Positions 55,568 through 63,803 of a stretch of 64,000 bases of DNA are shown here, in pieces (positions within the stretch are counted from its first letter, which is position 1; each line of letters starts with the position of its first letter). The translations under genes and the position numbers were made by a program. The notes under the pieces are model-generated. The model did not search any database and was not told the origin of the DNA. It was given only the letters and a program-made list of their open reading frames with translations. Location of the stretch: the NCBI RefSeq assembly GCF_001591545.1, contig NZ_BCVC01000001.1, positions 2,046,001-2,110,000 on the forward strand, in the 5' to 3' direction. The stretch comes from Lederbergia lenta NBRC 16444 (GTDB lineage Bacteria; Bacillota; Bacilli; Bacillales; Bacillaceae_C).

Positions 55568-55735
55568 AAATGCTAAAAAGTGTAGTGAACCTCAAAAGTT
55601 AGACACATTTTATTAGACAAGCTCTAAGGTCTAAACTCGGGTATTACCCCGAGCTTAGGCCTTTTTCTTTTGCTCTTGCCCTCATTCGTTTATTTATAGG
55701 AATTAATATACTTTGCTTGTTTTCCTTTAAATTGC
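55568..55735. mobile_element. Probable IS3-family (IS150-like) end remnant
   Basis: The sequence TGAACCTCAAAAGTTAGACA resembles the terminal repeat of IS150-group IS3 elements (TGAACCCCAAAAGTTAGACA type). It is followed by a GC-rich hairpin and AT-rich sequence with no intact transposase frame. No second terminal repeat was found nearby, so only one end survives. Confidence 0.4.
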
Positions 55736-56036
55736 AGTAATCGCCTTTCACAACCCGATGTTCTCTGTGATTACAATTAAGCTAAAATCAATGCGTAAGA
55801 AGATAACTAAATTTATCACAAATGATGACTTCGCCAAAAATGAATATTCGTGTGATTCATTTGTTATGCAGATTTCCCAGAAGGTAATAAAAATTTAAGT
55901 ACGTTTATGAAGGGGAGAAAAATCTTTGTGAAAAAGAAAACCAAGTTAATTGAAGCGAGGGATTAGTTCACTGCACGCCCCTCCCCCCGGAAAGCGACAT
56001 ACTGAAGCGAAAATCAACGGTGATTCACTTCCCATT

Positions 56037-56141
56037 GTGTAGATGATTTACCCACATTCATTTAAAAAATATTGATTATTAAAGGTAACCGCTTGACTAC
56101 AGGCAAGATAGCGCCCGGCCTAGAGCAGAAATCATCTACAC
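56037..56141. repeat. 105-bp unit bounded by a perfect 13-bp inverted repeat
   Basis: GTGTAGATGATTT (56037-56049) and AAATCATCTACAC (56129-56141) are perfect inverted copies around about 80 bp that include a GC-rich core (GCGCCCGGCC at 56111). Outside the arms, AAAATCAACGGTGATT (56010-56025) and AGATTAACGGTCATTGAT (56150-56167) are loosely similar. It could be a small non-autonomous element or a structured RNA. Confidence 0.5.
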
Positions 56142-56245
56142 GCAACGTAAGATTAACGGTCATTGATCTCCCTAGCATAAAAGTAGTTTAAATGGGTATA
56201 TCATACATGTATCCATTTTCGAAATTATGAAGGAGTGAGCATTTT

Positions 56246-57109
56246 ATGAGTAAGCAGGAAAAACAAACATTACCAAAACAAGAACAAGATCATCAACCAG
56301 GTGTCGAAACTAAAATGAATCCCGAACCGGAGTCAGTAAATGCTTCCTATAAAGGGAGTGGCAAACTAGCTGGTAAGGTAGCTATTATAACGGGCGGTGA
56401 CAGCGGAATCGGTAAGTCAGTTGCTGTTTACTTTGCCAAAGAAGGTGCTGATATTGCAATCTTCTATTTAGAAGAAGATAAAGATGCAGAAACAACAAAA
56501 GAACTCGTGGAACAAGAAGGAAGAAAATGCCTTCTCATCCGCGGAGATGTCGGACAAGAGTCTCATTGTATTAACTCCGTAGAACAAGTGAAGAAAGAAT
56601 TTGGTAAAATTGATATCCTTGTAAATAATGCTGGTGAGCAACATCCACAACAAAGCTTATTAGATATCACAGCTGCTCAGCTAGAAAAAACTTTTCGAAC
56701 CAATATTTACTCCTTCTTCTTTTTAACAAAAGCAGTGCTTCCTCATTTACAAAAAGGAAGTTCTATCGTTAATACTGCTTCCATTACAGCATATAAGGGT
56801 AGCCCAAATTTAATTGATTATTCATCAACAAAAGGCGCTATAGTTTCCTTTACACGATCCCTATCCCAATCTATCGCCAATAAAGGGATCCGTGTAAATG
56901 CTGTAGCACCTGGTCCAATATGGACTCCACTTATCCCTTCCACTTTTACTGCTGAAGAAGTAGGTAAATTTGGAGCGGATACTCCGTTGGGACGACCGGG
57001 TCAACCGTCAGAACTTGCATCCGCATATGTATATCTCGCCAGCGAAGATTCCAGCTATGTTACAGGACAAACAATCCATGTTAATGGTGGCGAAGTAGTA
57101 AACGGCTAA
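56246..57109 (+). CDS. SDR-family oxidoreductase, general-stress-protein-39 type
   Basis: A 287-residue short-chain dehydrogenase with a ~40-residue hydrophilic N-terminal extension (KQTLPKQEQDHQPGVETKMNP) typical of the YdaD/YhdF (GSP39) group. It has ITGGDSGIGKSVA (cofactor), NNAGEQHPQQ, TASITAYKGSPNLIDYSSTKGA (catalytic Ser, Tyr, Lys) and the C-terminal GQTIHVNGGEVVNG. The group is sigma-B-controlled in B. subtilis, but I could not identify a full sigma-B promoter here. AAGGAGTG precedes the ATG. Confidence 0.92.
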   Translation: MSKQEKQTLPKQEQDHQPGVETKMNPEPESVNASYKGSGKLAGKVAIITGGDSGIGKSVAVYFAKEGADIAIFYLEEDKDAETTKELVEQEGRKCLLIRGDVGQESHCINSVEQVKKEFGKIDILVNNAGEQHPQQSLLDITAAQLEKTFRTNIYSFFFLTKAVLPHLQKGSSIVNTASITAYKGSPNLIDYSSTKGAIVSFTRSLSQSIANKGIRVNAVAPGPIWTPLIPSTFTAEEVGKFGADTPLGRPGQPSELASAYVYLASEDSSYVTGQTIHVNGGEVVNG

Positions 57110-57121
57110 ATATAACTAATA

Positions 57122-57160
57122 AATGAGGGTGACTCCAGAAAAATTAGAGTCACCCTCATT
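57122..57160. terminator. Bidirectional terminator between SDR and GH13 genes
   Basis: AATGAGGGTGACTC and GAGTCACCCTCATT form a perfect 14-bp stem with an 11-base loop and AT-rich flanks. Confidence 0.88.
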
Positions 57161-57162
57161 TA

Positions 57163-58653
57163 TTATTTTATTGGACGTTTTTTCCCGCGTTTCCATGCAA
57201 TATACATAAATATAATGAATACTACAAAAACACCTATCATCGCAATAATAAACGGAATATTATAACTACTTTTTTCCGCCATTTTATAAACTTCTGTAGA
57301 TTCACGTTCAAGTATTATTTTGTATTCTCCATTATCACTGCGAACCATATCTGAATTTAATAGCCCTCTTAATTCTTTGTCATCCTCCAGCTGTTCTGCT
57401 TTAATCACTGCGCTTTGATCTTTCGTTGTGTTATTAATGGCGATGACTAATGTGTCGTCTTTATATTCACGTTTAAAGACAGCCATACCATTTCTTTCAT
57501 ATAACATTTCGAAAGTTCCCTTTGTTAATGCGGGTTGGCTTTTTCTAATGTCGCCAACTTTCGTTATATATTCAATCAACTCTGGGTCTGTTCTGAAATT
57601 CATCGTTTGCTGATTTTCCGGAGCTTCCCCACCATCTACTGCGATTTCAGAAGCATAGTAAACGACCGGGATTTCGGGTTGCGTGAACAAATATGTAAAT
57701 GCTAATTTCCAACGCGCACCTGGATATTCATTTTCATTTACCATATCTCTCGTGTAGCGATCCATATTGGCATTATCTAAAAATGCTGCCATTAGCCCAG
57801 GCTGCTCATAAACAGATTCATTTTGTTCCCATACATCAAATAATGGTTGCAAGGATCGACCTGGTTTCGCAAAAGCATTTCTAAAAGGCTGATTGAGCGA
57901 CACATCCGTCATGCTATCAAAACCTGCATCTAAATATGCTTTGTTCACATCCTGGGTTGCTTCCGAGGTAGTACCCATTAAAAAAGTATCAGGATGTGCA
58001 GATTTAACATCGGAAGAAAAAGCTTGCAAAAATTCAATAGGAGCTTCATTGACATTGGTCATAACGAAACCATCCAAACCAGTTTCCTCTATCCACCAGT
58101 TCGCTACATCAATAAAATATTCTTGTACTTCTGGGCGATCAAGGGCAGGTGTTGGGAATCCGTCATTATTTGTCCGCACCCATTCCTGTTTATTCTTATC
58201 CGCTACCCATGGGTGACTTTTCCCAAGTTGATGTACTGGAAATTCCACTAATATCTTCATACCTCGGTTAGCTGCCTCTTCCACTAACTCCTGGAATTTC
58301 TCTATCGTACCGAAATGTTCTTCCGGTTTATGATAATCGATAATCCATTCTCCATGATAACCATCTTCTTCATTATCAAATATAGGAGATAATTGAATCG
58401 CATTGAATCCCATATCCTGCAAATAATCAAGTTTATCAATGATTCCTTGGAAATCACCACCATGATACGAAAGTGGTTCTAAAAGGTTCACATCCATATT
58501 GTTTTCATTGTCCCCATTATTGAACCTGTCTACCATCAGTGAATAAATTACTCTTTCTTCCCATGACTTCTCTTCTTTTTTTTCAGCACTTACCGAAAAT
58601 GAAGAAAAAAGCAGAGTCATGATAAAGGTCAGGCTTACTACTTTCTTATACAC
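57163..58653 (-). CDS. Membrane-anchored GH13 alpha-amylase-like pseudoenzyme
   Basis: A 496-residue protein: signal peptide (about 1-23), GH13 barrel (IYSLMVDRFNNGD, YHGGDFQGIIDKLDYLQDMGFNAIQLSPIFDN), C-terminal beta domain and a C-terminal membrane helix (about 465-487) with a basic tail. The fold is clear but the catalytic motifs are gone. Region I is EFPVHQLG instead of D-x-V-x-N-H. Region II, at 194-203, reads DGFVMTNVNE, so the Arg and nucleophile Asp are Val197 and Thr199. Region III is GTTS (Thr228 for the acid Glu). Region IV is DNANMDR (Ala295, Asn296 for His-Asp). The frame is intact, implying a selected non-catalytic role such as glycan binding. The start is GTG with GGGAGG. Confidence 0.88.
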   Translation of the reverse strand: MYKKVVSLTFIMTLLFSSFSVSAEKKEEKSWEERVIYSLMVDRFNNGDNENNMDVNLLEPLSYHGGDFQGIIDKLDYLQDMGFNAIQLSPIFDNEEDGYHGEWIIDYHKPEEHFGTIEKFQELVEEAANRGMKILVEFPVHQLGKSHPWVADKNKQEWVRTNNDGFPTPALDRPEVQEYFIDVANWWIEETGLDGFVMTNVNEAPIEFLQAFSSDVKSAHPDTFLMGTTSEATQDVNKAYLDAGFDSMTDVSLNQPFRNAFAKPGRSLQPLFDVWEQNESVYEQPGLMAAFLDNANMDRYTRDMVNENEYPGARWKLAFTYLFTQPEIPVVYYASEIAVDGGEAPENQQTMNFRTDPELIEYITKVGDIRKSQPALTKGTFEMLYERNGMAVFKREYKDDTLVIAINNTTKDQSAVIKAEQLEDDKELRGLLNSDMVRSDNGEYKIILERESTEVYKMAEKSSYNIPFIIAMIGVFVVFIIFMYIAWKRGKKRPIK

Positions 58654-58702
58654 TTACATTTACCTCCCAACATCTTATACAATCTAGAACACTTTCAAAA
58701 GA

Positions 58703-58724
58703 AAAACCGCACAGTGGCGGTTTT
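58703..58724 (-). terminator. Small hairpin upstream of the GH13 gene
   Basis: AAAACCGC and GCGGTTTT form a perfect 8-bp stem with a six-base loop, flanked by T-rich sequence on both sides. It probably ends leftward yisL transcription. Confidence 0.6.
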
Positions 58725-58897
58725 CCTTTATAATTATTATCATCTTTTACTTAGGCAGTTTTTGTAAAATTTAATGCCATTAACAAAATGAGGTTGATTT
58801 CCGATTCCGGAAGCTCGCTAAATCAACTTCTATACCGAAGGCTTGCTTTTGCAAAACTTATTTTGTACACAACAATCTTTTAGAAAGTAGCCTCTAC

Positions 58898-59266
58898 TTA
58901 AAACCAAGACCAACCGATCGGTAGTTTCACACCCAATAAGAATGTTGCTATAAGGGCTATAATAAATATCACCCAAAAAACTCCAGCCTTTTTTCCTTTT
59001 GTTACTTTTACAAGGATCATTTCCATCATTGCGATAACTACAAGGCCACCTAAAAACTTCATACCATATAACATAGCATCCGTACTACTATGCTTCGCAA
59101 ATAAGATAGCGCCTGTAGCAATAATTAATAAGTAGAATAGTCTTAATACCATGTGAACAATTTTTGTTGCTTTTTTATTACCGCTCTTATGTAAGAAAAG
59201 CGCTACAACAAATAATAATAATCCAATTACCCATGTAGCTATATGAGCGTGTGTAGTTTCAAACAT
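58898..59266 (-). CDS. yisL: DUF1516 membrane protein YisL
   Basis: A 122-residue protein with four membrane helices (THAHIATWVIGLLLFVVALFLH; MVLRLFYLLIIATGAILF; GMKFLGGLVVIAMMEMILV; FWVIFIIALIATFLLG), matching YisL/UPF0344. Function unknown. GGAGGAGTG precedes the ATG. It follows yisK in the same direction, as in B. subtilis. Confidence 0.92.
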   Translation of the reverse strand: MFETTHAHIATWVIGLLLFVVALFLHKSGNKKATKIVHMVLRLFYLLIIATGAILFAKHSSTDAMLYGMKFLGGLVVIAMMEMILVKVTKGKKAGVFWVIFIIALIATFLLGVKLPIGWSWF

Positions 59267-59362
59267 CTTTTCACTCCTCCAAAAGTCGACGTAAAATCAA
59301 TATTGTCTCTTCATATGAATCTATCTTACCATAATTTTTTTTTTGACAAGAGCGTTAACCCT

Positions 59363-60259
59363 TTATTTCACAATATTGTTCAATTTACCGATTCCTTCGA
59401 TTTCAATTTCGATGTCATCTCCACTCTTTAGATATCGAGGTGGCTTAAAACCTTTACCCACTCCCGCTGGTGTTCCAGTTGCGATAATATCACCTGGCTC
59501 CAAAGTCATCCCTGAAGATAAAATGGAGATCATTTCATCGATTGGAAAAATGAAATGTTCCGTATTAGATTCTTGTCTGATTTCTCCGTTTACCTTTGTT
59601 CTGATGTTTAAGTTGTGTGGATTTTTCAGTTCGTCTTTATGAACAATCCAAGGACCTATCGGACATGATGTGTCCAAGCTCTTCCCAATAAAAAATTGTT
59701 TGTGGCGAGCTTGTAAGTCTCTCGCCGTAACGTCATTTAAAATAGTATAGCCAAAAATAAAATCAAAGGCTTCATCCCTAGAAATTTTCAACCCTTTTTT
59801 TCCGATAATGATCGCTAACTCACCTTCATAATCAAGTTCCGAAGTAATTTCAGCATGAGCGTTAATCACATGATCATGGCTAGTAACAGTTGTAGGTGCT
59901 TTCGTAAATACCATCAAATGCTTGGGAATGTCTGCCTCACTCCCCATTTCAATCGCATGATCTCGATAATTTTTACCTACACACATAATATTTTTTCTCG
60001 GCTTTGGAAGTGGTGATAGCCAATTCACTTTTTCAAAAGGGATTAAATATTTTTCAGCATCCTTTGATTCTCCCCAATTAAGTAAATCTTTAATCAGCTG
60101 TAAAGACTCCTCCCCTCCTTCTATTAGTTCTTGAATATTCGTAGGACAGTTCACTTGCTTATCCTTCGCAATTTGAATCATATCCCATACTTTTGTTTGT
60201 GTTTCATCAACAACTCCATATTTCTCTTCTTCATTTTGTATAAAGCTCATCCATTTCAA
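59363..60259 (-). CDS. yisK: Fumarylacetoacetate hydrolase family protein YisK
   Basis: A 298-residue FAH-superfamily enzyme. The metal-binding Glu/Glu/Asp set lies in NAHAEITSELDYEGELAIIIGK and FGYTILNDVTARDLQ. Other family segments are NIMCVGKNYRDHA, KSLDTSCPIGPWIV and GDIIATGTPAGVGKGFKPP. The N-terminal ~95 residues form the family cap. B. subtilis YisK decarboxylates oxaloacetate and associates with Mbl; acylpyruvase-type activity is an alternative. The TTG start has AGGAGG eight bases upstream. Confidence 0.93.
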   Translation of the reverse strand: MKWMSFIQNEEEKYGVVDETQTKVWDMIQIAKDKQVNCPTNIQELIEGGEESLQLIKDLLNWGESKDAEKYLIPFEKVNWLSPLPKPRKNIMCVGKNYRDHAIEMGSEADIPKHLMVFTKAPTTVTSHDHVINAHAEITSELDYEGELAIIIGKKGLKISRDEAFDFIFGYTILNDVTARDLQARHKQFFIGKSLDTSCPIGPWIVHKDELKNPHNLNIRTKVNGEIRQESNTEHFIFPIDEMISILSSGMTLEPGDIIATGTPAGVGKGFKPPRYLKSGDDIEIEIEGIGKLNNIVK

Positions 60260-60275
60260 TTCATTCGCCTCCTAA

Positions 60276-61445
60276 TTATTTAGTAGCCTTTCCATAAGTT
60301 AACAATCGCCATAATTTTTCTACTGGGCCTTGACGGAACTTTGATAACCACATTTCTGCCAGGATCACTTGAGTAATATAGATAGCCACCGCAAGCCATG
60401 TAGCAGCTGACATCGACACCTGCCCATATAGGCCAAGCCCATAGCTATAGAAAATAAGCGTTCCAATTAGTGATTGCATTAAATACAATGTAATCGACAT
60501 TCTTCCAGCAGAAGCAATTGGCTTTAATAATTTAGCTACTATTTTGCTGTTCATTATTAATATAATGAATGCGATATAACCAATACCTAGAATAGGGCCA
60601 CCAATCATATCTTGAACATATTGAATACTAATTGTTGGCATCGTATAAAATGGCAACATTTTAATCGCTAAGCCTATTGGTACAGCAATCAATAATGTGA
60701 TCAACCATTTTCTTTTTTGTTTATTGGCACGCTGTAGCCAATGAAGCTTTGCGGCACCAGCCCCGATCATCATCAAAGGTAATATTATTAAAATAAATAG
60801 GAAAATTGCCCCGAAGCCATTATTTGTAGACCAATCCGTGAAACGTTGAACAGTAATTTCCCAAAACGTGCCTGTTGCATATACTTCTGCAGAAAGTTGT
60901 AAACTAACAACATCAGTAAAGTCAGCTAGCGTCCCATCGTCAAATAAGGATGCCAATAATAATAATGCACTTAAAAATATTTGTGGTAGTAAATATATGG
61001 CAAAGCCTAAACCTAGTAAAATGGGCCCCGAAAGTCTCAGAAAAAGTAAAAGTAATAGGCCCATGATTGCATATGTAATTAAAATATCTCCGTACCAAAT
61101 AAAATAAGCATGAATAATACCAAAAAACAATAAAACAATTAGTCTTCTTATACTTATCTTCCAAAATGATACAGATTTTATTGCTGATCTTTCTTGCATG
61201 ATGACCATTCCATACCCAAACATCATAGCAAAAATAGGATAAAAGCTTCCTTGAACCAAAATATCAATCCATGTATAAACGGTTAAATCATCATATTTAA
61301 ACCATTCATAAGGATTATAATAACTAAACGGCGAATGAAAACTAATCATATTAACGAGTATAATCCCGAATAGTGAAAATCCTCTTAATACATCAAGCGT
61401 ATGAATTCTTTCTCCAAAGCCGGGCGGCTTCATCGTTCTGTGCAT
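60276..61445 (-). CDS. DUF418/YeiB-family membrane protein
   Basis: A 389-residue protein with about ten membrane helices. The start RIHTLDVLRGFSLFGIILVNMISFH is the acyltransferase-3-like Arg motif of the family. YPIFAMMFGYGMVIMQER and the C-terminal RMSITLYLMQSLIGTLIFYSYGLGLYGQ, AEMWLSKFRQGPVEKLWRLLTYGK are the DUF418 signature. The family includes YeiB and B. subtilis YxaH/YrkO; function unknown. AAGGGGGAAATAGAGG precedes the ATG. It lies 16 bp upstream of yisK in the same direction, so co-transcription is likely. Confidence 0.88.
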   Translation of the reverse strand: MHRTMKPPGFGERIHTLDVLRGFSLFGIILVNMISFHSPFSYYNPYEWFKYDDLTVYTWIDILVQGSFYPIFAMMFGYGMVIMQERSAIKSVSFWKISIRRLIVLLFFGIIHAYFIWYGDILITYAIMGLLLLLFLRLSGPILLGLGFAIYLLPQIFLSALLLLASLFDDGTLADFTDVVSLQLSAEVYATGTFWEITVQRFTDWSTNNGFGAIFLFILIILPLMMIGAGAAKLHWLQRANKQKRKWLITLLIAVPIGLAIKMLPFYTMPTISIQYVQDMIGGPILGIGYIAFIILIMNSKIVAKLLKPIASAGRMSITLYLMQSLIGTLIFYSYGLGLYGQVSMSAATWLAVAIYITQVILAEMWLSKFRQGPVEKLWRLLTYGKATK

Positions 61446-61693
61446 CCTCTATTTCCCCCTTAACTTAGCTCCGAACAGCCATAACCTTTATTTACTTTTA
61501 CTTTCATTGTAACTTCTAGGCCTTTTTATCACAAATTCTTACTATACTCATAAAATACAATAGAAAAGTGGGAGTAGCTGATTAGGGCCGGGTACATGAA
61601 GTACTTCAAAATTGAAAATAGAAAATCCACCAAAGAAAATACATGTAAAATTTTAAAATACTTTATATTAACAGCGAAAGGATGTGAACGGCC

Positions 61694-61915
61694 TTGCCTG
61701 GTTTTGTCGGTGCCGTTCAGATAATCACCATGGGGTCTTCAGCAGTTTTTCATATTGGCGATGTTTTTCAAATCAATCCGATATCTAACTCAAAAACTTT
61801 TGCAGGAGCAGGTTCCTTTAATACCGGTGATCAAATTAGAGTGACAAATGAATACTCGGCAACAAATACGTATGATAGTGATGGTGTTGATCAACCTATG
61901 CTTTTCAACCTATAG
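61694..61915 (+). CDS. gerPA: Spore germination protein GerPA
   Basis: A 73-residue protein with the GerPA/PF fold: MPGFVGAVQIITMGSSAVFHIGDVF, TFAGAGSFNTGD and a C-terminal DSDGVDQPMLFNL. The GerP proteins sit between cortex and coat and are needed for nutrient germinants to pass the coat. TTG start with AAAGGATG about nine bases upstream. First gene of the six-gene operon; sigma-K control is expected from the family. Confidence 0.95.
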   Translation: MPGFVGAVQIITMGSSAVFHIGDVFQINPISNSKTFAGAGSFNTGDQIRVTNEYSATNTYDSDGVDQPMLFNL

Positions 61916-61950
61916 GAAATGAAAATAGTTCACAAGGGGAGATGTAAACC

Positions 61951-62169
61951 TTGATTATTAATGTACATCAAACCATTCAAATTCACATGGTGAAAATTGG
62001 TGGTATTACTAACTCTTCAGTATTCCAAATCGGGACATCAGGAATCATCACACCTGCTTCTTATTTATACAATACTGGAGGATTTACAGAACCCGCTCCA
62101 ACAACAACGCAATTAAGCAATGAAATAACAGAAGAAGAATTAGGAGAAGCAAGTTTTGTACCCTTATAA
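61951..62169 (+). CDS. gerPB: Spore germination protein GerPB
   Basis: A 72-residue protein (VHQTIQIHMVKIGGITNSSVFQIGTSGIITPAS) of the GerPB family. TTG start preceded by GGGGAGATG. It lies 35 bp after gerPA. The hydrophobic SSVFQIG core is the repeat shared by GerPA, PB, PD, PE and PF. The C-terminal tail is acidic. Confidence 0.93.
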   Translation: MIINVHQTIQIHMVKIGGITNSSVFQIGTSGIITPASYLYNTGGFTEPAPTTTQLSNEITEEELGEASFVPL

Positions 62170-62260
62170 CAATCTATTAATTTAGACAATATCCTAGATT
62201 GTATCCTTCTCACAACAAATAAAAAGCTAATTTAAATTATTTCCTAAGGGCGGTGATGAA

Positions 62261-62872
62261 TTGGAGCAACAATACTATATTCAGCAATTATATGATTGCA
62301 TAAACAAACAACAAGAAGAAATTATAAAGTTACAATCCGAATTTGCTCATTTAGCGAAAGAAGTGAAACAACTTAAAGAAAGTCCAGGGATTACTGTGGA
62401 GAGACTCGAGTACAAATTTGATCAACTAAAAGTTGAAACATTAGAAGGCACACTTAATATTGGACTAAATCCTACCGATTTAAAACAAATTGAAGATTTA
62501 GCTATTCCACCTTCATCACCTCCAACGCCTAAGGAAACCATCACAGATTTTAGAGAAACACTTGCGAATAGACTGGATCAGTATATTGAAGAAGATTTAA
62601 AAAAGTTCATCTATGAAACGGAAGAACAGATAGGCGCAAAACTCTCTCCACAACATATCGTTATGATACAAGAGGACATACGCAAACAGCTTCCTGCCCG
62701 AACAAACCACTATATTCAATTTTTCAATAATCGAGCTGAGAAACAATTGCCTGAAGAGAAATTATTAGAAAAGTTATATCAAACCATGACATTGGATATG
62801 AACCAAGCTGTTCGAACATTCATTATTCAAAGCCATAGTCATGAGAAAGGAGCGACAAATGATAGAACTTAA
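62261..62872 (+). CDS. gerPC: Spore germination protein GerPC
   Basis: A 203-residue, mostly helical protein. A strong N-terminal coiled coil (CINKQQEEIIKLQSEFAHLAKEVKQLKE) is followed by KFDQLKVETLEGTLNIGLNP, the GerPC signature. The larger GerPC probably organises the small GerP proteins. TTG start with AAGGGCGGTG upstream; the nearby ATG at 62256 is in another frame. Its end overlaps gerPD by 14 bp. Confidence 0.93.
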   Translation: MEQQYYIQQLYDCINKQQEEIIKLQSEFAHLAKEVKQLKESPGITVERLEYKFDQLKVETLEGTLNIGLNPTDLKQIEDLAIPPSSPPTPKETITDFRETLANRLDQYIEEDLKKFIYETEEQIGAKLSPQHIVMIQEDIRKQLPARTNHYIQFFNNRAEKQLPEEKLLEKLYQTMTLDMNQAVRTFIIQSHSHEKGATNDRT

Positions 62873-63041
62873 TGTCGTGAACCGTGAGCTTTCAGTAGAT
62901 GAAGTTCAAATCACCGGAGTTACAACTTCTTCCTTATTTTTAATCGGAGATGCCGACTCCATTCAGCTCGCATCTACTTTTGATACTCCACCGGAATCAT
63001 TAATTATCGGCCCATTTGTCCCTCTTTCACCAAAGGGATGA
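62859..63041 (+). CDS. gerPD: Spore germination protein GerPD
   Basis: A 60-residue protein (ELNVVNRELSVDEVQITGVTTSSLFLIGDADSIQL). The ATG at 62859 has AAAGGAG six bases upstream and overlaps the end of gerPC, so the in-frame start at 62841 is not needed. SSLFLIGD matches the shared GerP core. Its stop overlaps the gerPE ATG. Confidence 0.93.
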   Translation: MIELNVVNRELSVDEVQITGVTTSSLFLIGDADSIQLASTFDTPPESLIIGPFVPLSPKG

Positions 63042-63436
63042 GCAAACGAAACTCTTTCATAGAAAAAATGGAAGTTATCAGTCTTATATCTGGATCAGTA
63101 GTGGAAGTAGGTGATTCTGTACAATTATCTTCCTTAAGTAATGTCGTTGCAGTCAACAGAGAAACGGAAATATTTTATGGGAATGAGGGCGATTTTAATG
63201 CAATCCCACTTTTCTCTGAAATCATTCCTACACCAGATTTGCCCTATGTTAAACCAATTATAAAAAAACACAATGAGCTAGCGGATATTAAGGTACGGAA
63301 AATTGCTGTCAAAGGTATCTCAGCATCTGCTATCCTCCAAGTTGGCAATACAAAGAATGTTGTGATGGAATCCAGAGTATGGCATCAACGCCAGCTTGAA
63401 CAACATACTAATCATCATCCAATACGAAAGGAATGA
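63038..63436 (+). CDS. gerPE: Spore germination protein GerPE
   Basis: A 132-residue protein with two GerP-like half-domains: MEVISLISGSVVEVGDSVQLSSLSN and IAVKGISASAILQVGNTKNVVME. This fits GerPE. The ATG overlaps the gerPD stop (ATGA), showing translational coupling. Confidence 0.92.
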   Translation: MSKRNSFIEKMEVISLISGSVVEVGDSVQLSSLSNVVAVNRETEIFYGNEGDFNAIPLFSEIIPTPDLPYVKPIIKKHNELADIKVRKIAVKGISASAILQVGNTKNVVMESRVWHQRQLEQHTNHHPIRKE

Positions 63437-63442
63437 CACTAT

Positions 63443-63661
63443 ATGCCTGCTATTATTGGTCCGGTTCAAATTTTCAATGTTGCCGGGGGTGTAGTTCAAT
63501 TTGGTGATACAGCTGTAATTTCTCCAAAAGATAATACAAAAGCTACCTCAGGATCCGGCTCTAACAGCACTGGTGGTTTCGTATTAGCAATCGGAGGGAT
63601 TAGCGCAAACACTACCATTGACTCTAATCTTGTCGATCAACCAACAATCGGAAATAATTAA
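63443..63661 (+). CDS. gerPF: Spore germination protein GerPF
   Basis: A 72-residue protein: MPAIIGPVQIFNVAGGVVQFGDTAVISPKDNTKATSGSGS, the classic GerPF/PA start and Gly/Ser-rich turn. AAAGGAATG precedes the ATG. It lies 6 bp after gerPE. It is the last gene of the operon, closed by a bidirectional terminator shared with addA. Confidence 0.95.
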   Translation: MPAIIGPVQIFNVAGGVVQFGDTAVISPKDNTKATSGSGSNSTGGFVLAIGGISANTTIDSNLVDQPTIGNN

Positions 63662-63748
63662 AAGTAAAAAAAACACTTTAAATTACTACCTCGACCTCTG
63701 GCCTTTGCTATTATACTTGGAGAATTTTAATATATTTTATTAAAAAAT

Positions 63749-63783
63749 AGAGGGTACTGTACACTAATGTACAGTAACCCTCT
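63749..63783. terminator. Bidirectional terminator between gerPF and addA
   Basis: AGAGGGTACTGTACA pairs with TGTACAGTAACCCTCT (one bulged base) around a four-base loop. Confidence 0.85.
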
Positions 63784-63803
63784 TGTAGTTGAATTTATTT
63801 TAG

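Larger units (their letters stand above)
55535..56245. other. Gene-free region with mobile-element remnant and inverted repeat
   Basis: About 700 bp without a supported gene. The left part resembles one end of an IS3-type element; the right part is an inverted-repeat unit at 56037-56141. A partial -10-like GGGTAT lies near 56196 ahead of the SDR gene, without a matching -35. Confidence 0.5.

Noticed and set aside
56180-56205. sigma-B promoter for the SDR gene
   Set aside because: A GGGTAT-like -10 exists but no GTTT-type -35 lies 12-15 bases upstream.
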